A stretch of DNA of 11,261 nucleotides from Larix sibirica. Taxonomy: Eukaryota > Streptophyta > Pinopsida > Pinales > Pinaceae. Every line of letters begins with the position of its first letter. The first letter of the stretch is position 1. The stretch is taken from assembly GCA_004151065.3 (NCBI GenBank), contig NWUY0300030658.1, positions 53,017-64,277 of the forward strand, in the 5' to 3' direction. Under the pieces are notes generated by a model. That model was not told the origin of the DNA. It made no database searches and was given only the letters and a program-made list of their open reading frames with translations. The position numbers and the translations under genes were made by a program. Positions 1 through 8,177 of the stretch are shown in pieces.

Positions 1-585
1 CAACAACAAAGGGATAAGCGTTAATAGGGAATTTTGAATGTTTCTATTCAAAGCGAAGAAAAAATGGAATCTTAAATGGATCATTGCTTGCCCACATGAA
101 TTCCTCGAATAAGAAGGATGTTTTTAAATGTAATTTTTAAGAAGCTTTTGAAATAATATTCTTCATCAAATTTCTCCATGTTTCTGATAGGTCATGTTTA
201 TAGATACCAACCAAATTCAGTGCAATGAGAATTATCACTTGTTTACATCCATAACTTATGGAAGGCCTATATGGACATGTTTTCCAATTAAATTTCCTAT
301 AAAACCAATCCCCAAACTAGTTTCGTGAATTGCTTGCGTAGTACTCAATTAACCTTCATCGCAGTTCAAACTAAGTTAAGGATGAAAACTCTGCATATGG
401 AAGGTTTTAAATTAATGATGCCTTGAGGTCCACTTGGATCATATAGGTTAGGGAACACTAATTCCATAATATGTAAATAATACAAGCACAACACCATAAT
501 AATGATAGCCTTGACCTTCATTCAGTTCCAGGGGTAACTCTTCTCGTATATATACAACGATATGGAATTAAGTAAAACCCATTAC
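1..585. other. Non-coding AT-rich stretch, no gene seen
   Basis: I read both strands and found no open frame of useful length, no recognisable domain and no repeat. The only notable point is the right edge. On the minus strand, GTAATG at 580-585 would make a good 5' splice site for the weak exon candidate immediately upstream (586-717). Confidence 0.5.
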
Positions 586-717
586 CTTGTCCATAGCCAA
601 GAGAAGGATCCATGATCGCTGAGACATCCTGGCTGCTCTTCTCACACCTTTCTTACACCAAGTTTTGTTTCGCATCACATCCACGGCATCGTCCGATTCT
701 CGGCACAACACCTCAAC
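586..717 (-). CDS. Candidate exon fragment, unknown protein
   Basis: On the minus strand this is a 44-codon frame that opens just after an in-frame TGA (718-720) and runs to AAG|GTAATG, a good plant 5' splice context with the GT at 584-585. The predicted peptide is charged in its first part (..ESDDAVDVM.., ..CKKGVRRAARM..) and ends ..LLLAMDK. The stretch is more GC-rich than its flanks. No partner exon, start codon or domain was identified, and a second frame is also partly open here, with an ATG at 608-610 giving a 31-residue peptide. It may be a gene fragment carried by a repeat, or chance. Confidence is low. Confidence 0.18.
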
Positions 718-1432
718 TCAAAGCTTCATTAAATCCCAAAAAATTGACTGTAATAATATAGATTTCAAACCCCATCCCCCAATTTACCATCTATGCCATC
801 GGACACAACCCAACATCAACAAAGGCGAGTAAGCAATGAAGAAGCCTAATTATTCCAGACATCCACGAGCTTAAAACAAAGGGGGCCATGACCACCAATA
901 CAAGACAAATCCTAAAGCGTGGTGACACGAGCTATTTTTCTCTGCTTTGTAAGTCAAGCGGGTGGTGGCTTGGGCTTAGAGATTTCCAAGTTTATAGCAA
1001 GTCGAATGTTCGATCACGGAAGAACAATAATGCCACAACACTAGAAATCCCCTCTCCCCTAGGCCCATTACGAAAAATGTTAAAAGATAAAAGATACTAC
1101 CCACAGAATCATCGAATCCTTGGGACTTTAGGTTCCTCAAAATGCAGTAAAAATTTCAAGTTTTCCACCACGGTTGGGACACCGAGAAGCGTGAAATTCA
1201 TCCATCAGGTCATGACGCCTGTGATCCAGCTGTAAAAGCAAATTTTTTTCAGCGTCGAATCCAAGTCGGAGCCTGGACAATCCCTTGACTAAAGCCGCGA
1301 TGAGCGTCCATGCAATGAGACCCTGTCCAACCCCAACAAAACGTCATGGATCCCTAAAATACCGGGTAGACTGGTCAAGATTGTCAGTCACCACCTAGTA
1401 ATATCATCAATTCTGACAGTCCCTGTTCGACC
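718..1432. other. Non-coding stretch, no convincing gene
   Basis: The stretch has mixed composition with no domain. A plus-strand frame of 115 codons (888-1235) is open, but its product is basic and serine/asparagine-rich with no family resemblance, and no splice signals or neighbouring exons extend it. I treat it as chance. Confidence 0.4.
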
Positions 1433-1940
1433 CTCTCTGTCTTCCACCCAAACAACTACACGAAACACCCAATTTTACAACAAGTAAATGCACGACATTT
1501 CGTCACTGTCAGAGCATAATGTGAGAGGCCCCTTCGCTAACTTTGGCCCTCGAGTTGCGGCCTCAAAATTACCCTTCGAAACCACAACGATTTTTAACAA
1601 TTAAGGACCTTCTCATAGCTCCCACCTGCCTAAATCAAGGATGAAATGGTCAAAACATACGAATTTAGAGGCAAAAAGTAGGAAAATTACACCAATATTT
1701 GATTGATTCGGACCGATTTACCAAAAAAATGTGTCTGAAATCAGATGAGGTAACAAAAATAGCTGCTATGAAACCGTCGAACCCTAGAATCCTTCCTTCA
1801 AAACCTCGCTATTCCCATACCCCCTACCCATAAAGTGGCAGAATTTCAAACAAGGAGATGAGGATCACCTGGGAAGGAGGCCTCTGCCGAAACCCTAAGC
1901 ACGAGTGCCAGTTGCAAATAGTATCTCTCAAACAATGTTC
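1433..1940. repeat. Tandem duplication, copy 1 (508 bp)
   Basis: The first of two head-to-tail copies. It begins at CTCTCTGTCTTCCACCC, and the same words restart at 1941, so the unit length is 508 bp here. The copies align throughout with scattered substitutions; landmarks include GAGAGGCCCCTTCGCTAACT and GTAGGAAAATTACACCAATA, present in both. No conserved reading frame crosses the unit: the open frame that starts at 1858 simply runs across the junction into copy 2. This is a divergent, old segmental duplication of non-coding DNA. Confidence 0.93.
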
Positions 1941-2457
1941 CTCTCTGTCTTCCACCCAACCAACTACACGAAACACCCAATTTTACAATGAGCAAACGCA
2001 TGGCATTTCGGCACTGTCAGAGCATAATGTGAGAGGCCCCTTCGCTAACTTTGGCCCTTGAGTTGCGGCCTCAAAATTCCCCTTCGAAACCACAATGATT
2101 TTTAACAATTCAGGACCGTCTCATAGCACTCAACTGCCTAAATTAGGGCCGAAATGGTCAAAACATATGAGTTTAGAGGCAAGAAGTAGGAAAATTACAC
2201 CAATATTTGATTGATTCAGACCGATTTACTGAAAAAAATGTATCTAAAATCAAATGAGGTAACAACAATAGCTGCGCCTGCTATGAAATCGTCGAACCCT
2301 AGAATCCTTCCTTCAAAGCCTCCCTATTCCCATATCCCCTACCCATAAAGTGGCGAAATTTCAAACGAGGAGATGAGGATCACTTGGGCAGGAGGCCTCC
2401 GTCGAAACCCTAAGCGCGAGTGCCAGTTGCAAATGGTAGCTCTCAAACAATGTTTCT
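1941..2457. repeat. Tandem duplication, copy 2 (about 515 bp)
   Basis: The second copy of the 1433-1940 unit. The offset to copy 1 is 508 bp at its left, 509 bp after a one-base insertion near 2230, and 515 bp after a six-base insertion (extra GCGCCT-like bases at about 2275-2280). Similarity ends near 2455, where the sequence after CTCTCAAACAATGTT diverges. Many differences are at CpG sites: CG at 1551, 1588 and 1660 is TG at 2059, 2096 and 2168, while other CpGs survive only in this copy. This indicates decay of methylated DNA after duplication. Confidence 0.93.
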
Positions 2458-2850
2458 CCCTACAATCTTCGAAGAAATCAACTTCGTGGATGGCATGGTC
2501 GGCGGATATCACAGACAAGGAGGTCATGATCTCCTACAGAAGAAACCACTGAACGCGGACGGATAAATAACGTGTAGACCTTCACGGATAAAGATAAAGC
2601 GATGTTGGCGTAGACCGAAAAAATTAACTACACTGAAAACCACGTGAATAGTTGAATATATCAACTTGGTTGGTAAATATATGTTACAGCATTCCATTTG
2701 TCCTATAGACGAGGAATCTAGCTACAAGAGCAAGGATTGTCTTTCCCAGAAAGAACGTCTTCGGCGTAAAAATCATGCATAAGAGCATAATATTCCATTT
2801 GTTTTGTCATCATCCCTCATCTCCTTTGAAATTATAGAGGAAAGCGATCT
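2458..2850. other. Unassigned sequence right of the duplication
   Basis: No recognised gene. Two adjoining minus-strand frames are open here: 57 codons at 2524-2697, and 62 codons at 2339-2527, the latter partly inside repeat copy 2. Neither resembles a known family, and such lengths are expected by chance. No long terminal repeat boundary could be demonstrated. Confidence 0.4.
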
Positions 2851-2851
2851 A

Positions 2852-2983
2852 CAAACAAATGAATAACAAGATAATAAAGACAATCCATTGAAAGGAAATT
2901 TAAAACATGTAAGGCAATTGAGTAAACTTAAAACAATCCACAAAGAAATGAATAACAATAAAGATAATCCATGGAAAGGGAAA
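2852..2983. repeat. Imperfect direct repeat pair, spacing 89 bp
   Basis: 2852-2899 and 2941-2983 are near copies sharing AAATGAATAACAA, then ATAAAGA-AATCCAT and GAAAGG-AAAT. The second copy lacks four bases present in the first. The 41 bp between them is unrelated. This is a small local duplication in AT-rich DNA with no coding content. Confidence 0.8.
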
Positions 2984-2996
2984 TAATAATAATAAT
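2982..2996. repeat. Short AAT microsatellite
   Basis: An (AAT)n run of five units immediately after the second direct-repeat copy. Low-complexity sequence with no further meaning visible. Confidence 0.8.
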
Positions 2997-3054
2997 GCAA
3001 AAATATGAAAAGAAAGATAACAAAAATGTGGGTTGATGAATCTCTATATTTTGA

Positions 3055-3067
3055 ATATATATATATA
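3055..3067. repeat. Short AT microsatellite
   Basis: A pure (AT)n run of 13 bases in AT-rich non-coding DNA. Confidence 0.8.
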
Positions 3068-3190
3068 AAGGATTATGTATGATTTCAAGTAGAGTATCTA
3101 ATTCCCTCTTTATTTGGGATTTTGGATAGGTTAAGGAAGTGTAATGCACTTGAAATAAAAATACTTTAAAGAAATATATGATCGACAATG

Positions 3191-3232
3191 TCATTGAATA
3201 TAATTAGAATATCATTGAATATAATTAGAATA
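3191..3232. repeat. Perfect 21-bp tandem duplication, two units
   Basis: The 21-bp unit beginning TCATTGAATATAATTAGA is present at 3191-3211 and again without change at 3212-3232. Because the copies are identical while the surroundings are heavily decayed, this is probably a recent slippage event. Confidence 0.95.
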
Positions 3233-3994
3233 CAAAAGATGTACATCAAATTGATATTTGGAAGTATGGTATTAAAATGACCTTAGGAGTTAAAGATCAA
3301 AATCCACCAATTGATGTAGTTGTGCTAACATTGAGAGCTTCACTAAGAAATTGTTAAAAGTATGGGCATGCAAATTTGGTCATTGTGTTGTATATTCAAA
3401 ATAACACTAATCACTAATGCATAATGCACATTGCAGTGGACAACTTTGACATGAATCAAATAGTAAATTTTCATTGAGGTGTGCATGCACTAATGTTCGA
3501 GTCACACAATTCTAATACTCTGACTCAAGCAAACAATTTGAATGGATCACAATTTTGTTGAACAAGTGTTTTTAAAACCCGTGGAGCATTCGAGGTCCAA
3601 CCCTTGAACTTAGAAACCAAGAGAGTTGCAATTCATGACAAAAGACAAAGAGAGCCTTCATTGGCGTAGTGAACAATTATGTTGGATTTGTCATGCTTTA
3701 ATTATGATAGATGTACCAACCACTACACATTTTGATTCCCCGAGAACATGCCAAATAAATACTTTTTGGACACAAATTTTCAATTGTGTGACAACTTGTA
3801 AAAGTTGCAATAGCAGGTCAAATTCATAAATTGAAACCTTGTGGCCCCAGTAACAATTATTCCTACCTCATTGATGCATAAGTACAATTGAATGACATGA
3901 TGAATCTCTATTTTGATGCATGGTATGTTTTCCTTTCCCTTGGAGTGTTTGGGGCTTGTATCCATAAGCTTTTGTCAAGAAATCCAACTCGTGA
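3233..3994. other. Unassigned stretch where copia RT would be expected
   Basis: This lies directly downstream, in the transcriptional sense, of the copia integrase remnant on the minus strand, where reverse transcriptase and RNase H should follow. I looked for the YVDD box and other reverse transcriptase landmarks in the minus frames and did not find them. Short open frames here (plus 3626-3829, minus 3780-3965) show no family resemblance. The 3' half of the element seems to be deleted or replaced. Confidence 0.5.
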
Positions 3995-4400
3995 TTAAAA
4001 AACAAAAAAGGCTCCATTGGTTAAATGAATTGTTCCTAGCCAAGAGATCTTCATCGAACTTGACATCTCTCCCATTACAAAATTATATTGAATTAGTTTG
4101 AATAAATATACAACCTTTTCACTTTCTGAGTATCCAGCAAAAGTGCACTTCTCACTCATATGTTTTAATGCCTTCCTTTTCTCACGAAGAATGTGAGCCT
4201 TGGTTTCACTACCAAACACACAAAAAGTGGCTTGCATTTGATTTGATGTTACAACATGCTTCTTTTGGTGTTATTTTAAATGTTTTGTGGGAGTGTGATT
4301 AACTATGTAATTTGCACAATTAATGGCTTCAACCCAAAATTGAAGATTGAGACCTTTAGATTGGATCTCACAATTTGTCAATTCTTTTAATGTACAATTA
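3995..4400 (-). pseudogene. Copia integrase C-terminal region remnant
   Basis: Two minus-strand blocks continue from the core. The first reads ..EIQSKGLNLQFWVEAINCANYIVN.. followed by TPTK, the conserved helix after the core. The second (ORF 3995-4237) reads FCVFGSE.., ..EKRKALKHMSEKC.., FAGYSE, the typical plant copia segment C-x-V-F-G ... EKC-x-F-x-GYS that precedes reverse transcriptase. The link between blocks is frameshifted around 4240-4270. After about 4050 the similarity fades. Confidence 0.88.
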
Positions 4401-4715
4401 TTTTTGTAAGGAATAGATTTTGTTGCAGTGCATATGGAATAGTATGTTGCATGTGAATGCCTTGTGCAATGCACTAAGTTATAAAAATTTTGTTAACATA
4501 TCCGTCACCATTTTCTATGCTTATCTTTTAAAGTTGATGTTTATATTTTTTTCTACAAAATCCTTGTAGGCCAAAACCATGTCAAAAAATTCACCTTTTA
4601 AGAAATAAACCCAAGTGTGTGTGGAGAAGTAACCAATGAAGCTTAATAAGTACTTGAATCTAGAGAAATAAATAGAAAGAAGTGAACCACACAAGTCACT
4701 ATGAACACACTGCAA
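4400..4715 (-). pseudogene. Copia integrase catalytic core, broken DDE triad
   Basis: The core starts with ..QCVHSDLCGS.., the first catalytic Asp being the GAC at 4695-4697. It continues with ..FKYLLSFIGYFSTHTWVYFLK.. and ..YKDFVEKN... After a frameshift comes ..ENGDGYVNK.. where plant copia integrases have TDNGGEY: the second catalytic Asp is replaced by Glu (codon 4513-4515). Then ..AQGIHMQHTIPY.. and a further one-base loss. In the motif normally containing the third catalytic Glu, ..YKNNCTLKEL.., that position is Tyr (4406-4408). Two of three catalytic residues are lost, in addition to the frameshifts. Confidence 0.88.
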
Positions 4716-4980
4716 GGTGGATGATGCATGTCAAGAGGCACATTTGCCAATATTATTCTAACGATTTTTACTAAGAATACGGATGGAACAAACACCATCT
4801 CTACAAGAAACAAGAAGAAGACTAGTCACCATATTCTATTTAGAGTGTTGCTTCATTAATGATCGATAATTTAGCTGAGTAAACTACCCTTACCAAAGTT
4901 TGCTCATGTCATCACTATAAGCAATACAAAATTAGGGAAGAGATGATGACCCAAAGGTGTGAAATATACAAGTAGGTAAT
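4716..4980 (-). pseudogene. Copia GAG-pre-integrase (HHCC-like) domain remnant
   Basis: In the same frame as the following integrase, the minus strand reads ..SKLW-x-G-x-FTQLNYRSLMKQHSK.., then ..NMVTSLLLVSCRDGVCS.. and ..GKCAS... This matches the plant copia pre-integrase layout: LWH..LGHLNY.SL, then NMVTGLP, then a C..C pair and GK. Six in-frame stops interrupt it. The first histidine after LW is a stop (codon just below 4893), and the GHLNY histidine reads as glutamine, so the zinc site is destroyed. Family assignment is from motif order and spacing. Confidence 0.82.
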
Positions 4981-5268
4981 ATCATCAACAATTCTAGTCA
5001 CTAATATATTCTTGGGATCCTTTAAAATATATATTAAACCTTGTTGAGGTGATTTTTTTGGGGGATTTTCCTTCACTTGAATGAGTGATTTGATATACTA
5101 ATAGAAGGTTGCAAGAAAGACCTCAAATACAAATACATCATTAAAATGGCCATCATCTCTCTTAATTGATCCATACCCTACAACATTAATAGATATATAA
5201 TCATCAACAAATATTTGTTTGGTGCTTGATCTGTAAATGAGGGACTTATAGCCCAGTCGCTTCACCAA
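4975..5268 (-). pseudogene. Copia protease/integrase linker remnant
   Basis: A minus-strand frame, open apart from one TAG (5098-5100), reads ..KQIFVDD.., ..VVGYGSIKRDDGHFNDVF.., ..LKDPKNIL.. and ..IVDDITYLY... This pattern belongs to the segment between protease and integrase of plant Ty1/copia pol: a G-x-G-x-I strand, a V-x-F-V hydrophobic strand, then a short linker before the histidine/cysteine domain. The catalytic DSG triad expected upstream was not found. The frame shifts near 4965 into that of the pre-integrase domain. Confidence 0.7.
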
Positions 5269-6331
5269 GATAGATCATTTACATAACTAACTTCTAGTCT
5301 TTATTCTCAGTGTTATACAAAGATCCATGTCTTCGGTGCAGCTACAAAGCCTCTATTTTTGGTGTATTATTGTTTAAACATTCTTAGTTATTCATCGTCA
5401 ATGGGAAGAAAACGCTCCATTCCCATATTGGCTCACTACTTGGTTTACTTACTATGGAAAAAACAAGACCAATGAACGAGAGAACAATCAAGTTTTCACA
5501 ACTCCTGTGGTGCCAACTACAACCTAGTAATTAGTGAAATATACAAACAACAAAAAGAATACTTACTCTTCATTGTTTACAATGCTTATACAACACTTCA
5601 AACCTATTTGTACAATCTCTTCCAACAACCCTATTTGGATTGCTCATTGAAGCTAAGTTACAACATATGTGAGGAATCGGTCATTCCAATGATGTTTATA
5701 TTTCATCCAAGTATCAACAATTGAATGACATTATAATTCTTTAAGAAAACCACCAACATTAGTGTTCCAACATAAATAATGATCACTCCATTCCCAATTA
5801 AATCCTCCCGCCCATCATTTTTCTTTTTCAGGTTACAATGCCCAGGGAAAATTCCAAATACTTCCCCTCATTTCAAGGATGGTACCTAGGGTAACCCTAT
5901 ATTCTTCAAGGGCCAAGACCAAGTCAACAACAAGGCTCAAACCCATTACAACAAGATATGCAATAAGAGTTGAGCATGACACTTATGGGAATAGAATGTG
6001 GGTGGGGAGGATAATACTTTATCCCACAACCACTCGAGCGAGACCAAATTGCCAAAGCTTCTTACCCAACATCTCTCTATTTGATTTCAAACATATTGAT
6101 TTCGACTCATTGCATGGATATTAATAAATTCTAAGAATGATTGAATAAGCAATTAATGGAGCTCATATCTTTTCCAGAGTGGCATTAAAAAAATAACAAC
6201 TTACTTTATTTTATTTAGTTGCACATAAATATCAAATCATATACATGAAGATGAATGTGTCAATCTTCAATAGGCAATAAATGACAAATATACATTACAC
6301 CATTGATCAAGCAATCAAAATTTCCTAGCCA
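5269..6331. other. Unassigned AT-rich stretch
   Basis: This lies upstream, in the transcriptional sense, of the copia remnant, where gag and the 5' LTR would be expected. I found no zinc knuckle (C-x2-C-x4-H-x4-C), no primer-binding site and no LTR end. A plus-strand frame of 81 codons (5879-6124) is preceded by a polypyrimidine tract and AG near 5831, but its product resembles nothing known to me. Confidence 0.4.
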
Positions 6332-6367
6332 ATATGTGTGTGCACGCGCGTGCATGCGTGCACATGC
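6332..6367. repeat. 36-bp alternating purine/pyrimidine tract
   Basis: Every step from 6332 to 6367 alternates purine and pyrimidine, starting ATATGTGTGTG and passing through a central TGCACGCGCGTGCA (6341-6354), a perfect 14-bp palindrome. Such GT/GC alternation is the classic substrate for left-handed Z-DNA under negative supercoiling. It stands out as a GC-rich island in AT-rich surroundings. No gene start lies near it. Confidence 0.9.
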
Positions 6368-7159
6368 CCTAGTAATTAATTTGAGGAGCAAGCATTGCAT
6401 TCAACCTTGCCATATTCCTCGAGCTAGAGTAAATATGGAATACTTCCAACTTATTTAAATGGCATCGTAATATTTGGATTTAATGTCAACATCAAGTTGT
6501 AACGCTATCTATAAATTATTGTCCCCAGACTATGGTGAGAGAGTGTTTGAGGGAATTTATCCAAAATGGCTTGGGTCGGAACACCAAGAAAATAAATTTG
6601 AAGATAACAAACTCTAATTTTCTATTTATCCAATTAAACTGATAATTTAGCAAGAAAGAATGATGGAAAGGTACATTTGGCTAGGTTATTAGTCTTCTTG
6701 ATAAAATTCATTAATCCAACCTTTGATCCTTGCTCCAAGTAACTTTCGTATGAGGCCTACACACAAATCAACAACAAACGCCTTTCTCAAACCACTCTAA
6801 CTCATAATTACAACAATTAACATGAATGACAAGTTCATAACTACCTAAATAACTAACTTTCAAGCTAAGATTAGTCCTACACCAAATGCACAACTTAATG
6901 CATGCAAAATTGAACATGGATGTTTGTGGGAGGGATAAGAGATATTTTCTATGTATTAAGATATAAAAACAAATACAATTATATACTTGAGTGTTTTGCC
7001 ACAGTACCTCCTTCACCAAAACTTGGGTTTTGGGCCTACCCAGGCCACTAACAAATGATAGATATTCAACTACTTCTCCAACTAAAAGGGGAAGGATAAC
7101 TTTCTAACTCAAGCTTGGGAAGACAAGAAATCATAAAAAAGAGGTTTCTAACCAGAAAA
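6368..7159. other. Unassigned AT-rich stretch
   Basis: No recognised coding sequence. A minus-strand frame of 83 codons (6768-7019) has cysteine- and tyrosine-rich content without family resemblance and is treated as chance. Confidence 0.4.
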
Positions 7160-7176
7160 GGGGATGTAAAATCCCC
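7160..7176. other. Small perfect hairpin
   Basis: GGGGAT (7160-7165) and ATCCCC (7171-7176) are perfect inverted repeats around a 5-base loop GTAAA. It lies 20 bp outside the candidate CACTA terminus. Confidence 0.6.
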
Positions 7177-7195
7177 GAGCATTTGATGCACAATT

Positions 7196-7246
7196 CACTA
7201 CGAGGAAAACACCTCCTAACGAAGGTGTTTGTAGAGGTTATTAGTG
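7196..7246. mobile_element. Candidate CACTA transposon terminus
   Basis: The sequence CACTACGAGGAAAAC starting at 7196 closely resembles the terminal inverted repeats of plant CACTA (En/Spm) DNA transposons, typically CACTAC-A-G-AAAA. An 8-bp perfect hairpin follows (AAACACCT 7207-7214, AGGTGTTT 7223-7230), and an outward TAGTG lies at 7242-7246. AAACCTCCAC then occurs twice at 12-bp spacing (7274-7283 and 7286-7295), with inverted GAGGTTA at 7234. Dense short repeats in both orientations just inside the end are usual for this superfamily. CACTA on the plus strand means the element body lies to the right. The 3-bp target site would be ATT (7193-7195). The matching opposite end was not found in the window, so this is tentative. 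Confidence 0.35.
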
Positions 7247-7273
7247 TTACAAGATTAAGAAAAAATATCCAAA

Positions 7274-7295
7274 AAACCTCCACTAAAACCTCCAC
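7274..7295. repeat. AAACCTCCAC direct repeat pair
   Basis: A perfect 10-bp word occurs at 7274-7283 and again at 7286-7295. Related CACCTCC occurs at 7210-7216 and its inverse GAGGTTA at 7234-7240. These are consistent with subterminal repeats of the candidate element end. Confidence 0.6.
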
Positions 7296-7383
7296 ACATG
7301 GTAACAGATGTTTTGGCATAGGTTGTAATGGAAATTTATTATAACTAAAAAAATATGGATGGTCAAAGGTTTTAGTAGATTTT

Positions 7384-7798
7384 GTTTGGTGCAATTTCAT
7401 AGGTTTTTACCCATGAGTGTTCTTTAACAATATGCATTAGGACACCTTTATTAAATATTTGACACTAGTGCTTTACATTTAAATGGTGTACTGGTACATT
7501 TATTTAAATACACCACACTGGTGCTTTACTATAAATAATGCATTAGTGCGCCCATGATATATAATAGCCCCGACGCTCTATAAATCAAAGAGCACCGGTG
7601 CATTCAAATTAAATGTCATATATTGGTGCCCTCCATAGACATAATGAGCTAGTGTGTTATTAATGAATTATTTCACTATGGCATATTATCGTTCTTATCG
7701 CACCAGGAAGTATTTGTGGTGCATGTTTACTTGGAGAAGCACCGTTGTGATTATCAATGCAAGCATTGGGGTGTCTAATTCATAGAGGAGCATTGGTG
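7384..7798. repeat. Degenerate 26-bp array with CACTRGTG cores
   Basis: An eight-base near-palindromic core recurs at regular steps. Clear examples are CACTAGTG 7463-7470, ACTGGTAC around 7493, CACTGGTG 7516-7523, CATTAGTG 7541-7548, CACCGGTG 7593-7600, TATTGGTG 7621-7628, AGCTAGTG 7647-7654, CACTATGG 7674-7681, CACCAGGA 7701-7708, CACCGTTG 7740-7747, CATTGGGG 7764-7771 and CATTGGTG 7791-7798. Weaker ones centre near 7387, 7415, 7438 and 7574. Spacings between core centres are 23-28 bp, mostly 26-27, with one half-step near 7717. The spacers are AT-rich and less conserved. There is no coding frame. The array sits between the candidate CACTA end and the 3' side of the 402-codon ORF, where subterminal transposase-binding repeats would be expected. 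Confidence 0.72.
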
Positions 7799-7882
7799 TG
7801 GCATATTGGTTTAAAATCGCATGAGAGCATTTTTAGCAAAAGATAAAAATTGTGTATGCCCCACACCGTACATTGAGTTCAA

Positions 7883-7905
7883 TTTATTTATTTTTTATTT
7901 TTAAT
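7883..7905 (-). promoter_or_regulatory. Possible polyadenylation signal cluster
   Basis: On the minus strand this reads as overlapping AAATAAA/AATAAA words, about 280-295 bases past the stop of the 402-codon ORF. Plant poly(A) signals are degenerate and AT-rich sequence gives many such matches, so this is only positional support. Confidence 0.25.
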
Positions 7906-7969
7906 TCCATTTTTTTGTTGTAAATATGCAACCGTATATTTATAAGAAGAGTTCGAAAATTACAAGTCA

Positions 7970-8013
7970 GCTAGCTAGCCCTAGCGGTCTTGGGTGGTGA
8001 AACCACCATCCCA
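7970..8013. other. Palindrome and hairpin in the ORF 3' region
   Basis: GCTAGCTAGC (7970-7979) overlaps a palindrome. GGTGGT (7993-7998) pairs with ACCACC (8002-8007) over a 3-base loop, and outer TGGG/CCCA arms extend the stem to 7991-8013 with a small bulge. On the minus strand this lies about 165 bases after the stop codon of the 402-codon ORF and could form a structure in its 3' untranslated region. Confidence 0.4.
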
Positions 8014-8177
8014 GACGCTCAAAAATTTTAAGAAGATAAATAACATGACAAAACAGAACTGTCTGAGGAGACCAGGTTCCATAAGCTTCATTACATAGCA
8101 TATTAGAAAACAAAACAATGTATAAAAATAGCTTATATAGCCAAAAAAGACAAAACCTTTGACAAACACAGAGAGAG

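Larger units (their letters stand above)
3995..5268 (-). mobile_element. Decayed Ty1/copia retrotransposon pol fragment
   Basis: A minus-strand remnant of a plant Ty1/copia polyprotein in the normal order: protease-to-integrase linker (about 4975-5268), pre-integrase zinc domain (about 4716-4980), integrase catalytic core (about 4400-4715) and the start of the integrase C-terminal region (about 3995-4400). The pieces lie in several frames with at least three frameshifts and about nine in-frame stops, so no protein can be made. Gag, an identifiable protease active site, reverse transcriptase, RNase H and both LTRs are absent or unrecognisable. No TGGTATCAGAGC-type primer-binding site was found on either strand. 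This is an old, truncated, non-autonomous relic. Confidence 0.92.

Noticed and set aside
888-1235. Plus-strand 115-codon open frame
   Set aside because: Basic, low-information product with no family resemblance, no splice context and no neighbouring exons; its length is reachable by chance on this scale.
1510-1525. TCAGAGC words resembling a copia primer-binding site
   Set aside because: Only seven bases match the TGGTATCAGAGC pattern, and both occurrences are inside the tandem repeat with no LTR beside them.
1858-2061. Plus-strand 67-codon open frame
   Set aside because: It crosses the junction of the two tandem repeat copies and is not preserved in the corresponding position of copy 2.
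2339-2697. Two adjoining minus-strand frames (57 and 62 codons)
   Set aside because: They lie in different frames, show no family features and partly fall within the non-coding repeat unit. An LTR-like origin was considered, but no TG...CA ends or second copy were found.
2773-3194. Minus-strand frames rich in Phe, Leu and Ser, membrane-like
   Set aside because: They arise from A-rich plus-strand DNA read in reverse, which encodes Phe/Leu/Ile runs by composition alone.
4981-5215. ATCATCAAC words as an antisense YVDD reverse transcriptase box
   Set aside because: The frames around both occurrences read as the protease-integrase linker; no other reverse transcriptase motifs accompany them.
5879-6124. 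Plus-strand 81-codon frame after a polypyrimidine-AG acceptor
   Set aside because: No domain, no upstream donor partner and no similar neighbours; the acceptor-like site alone is too common.
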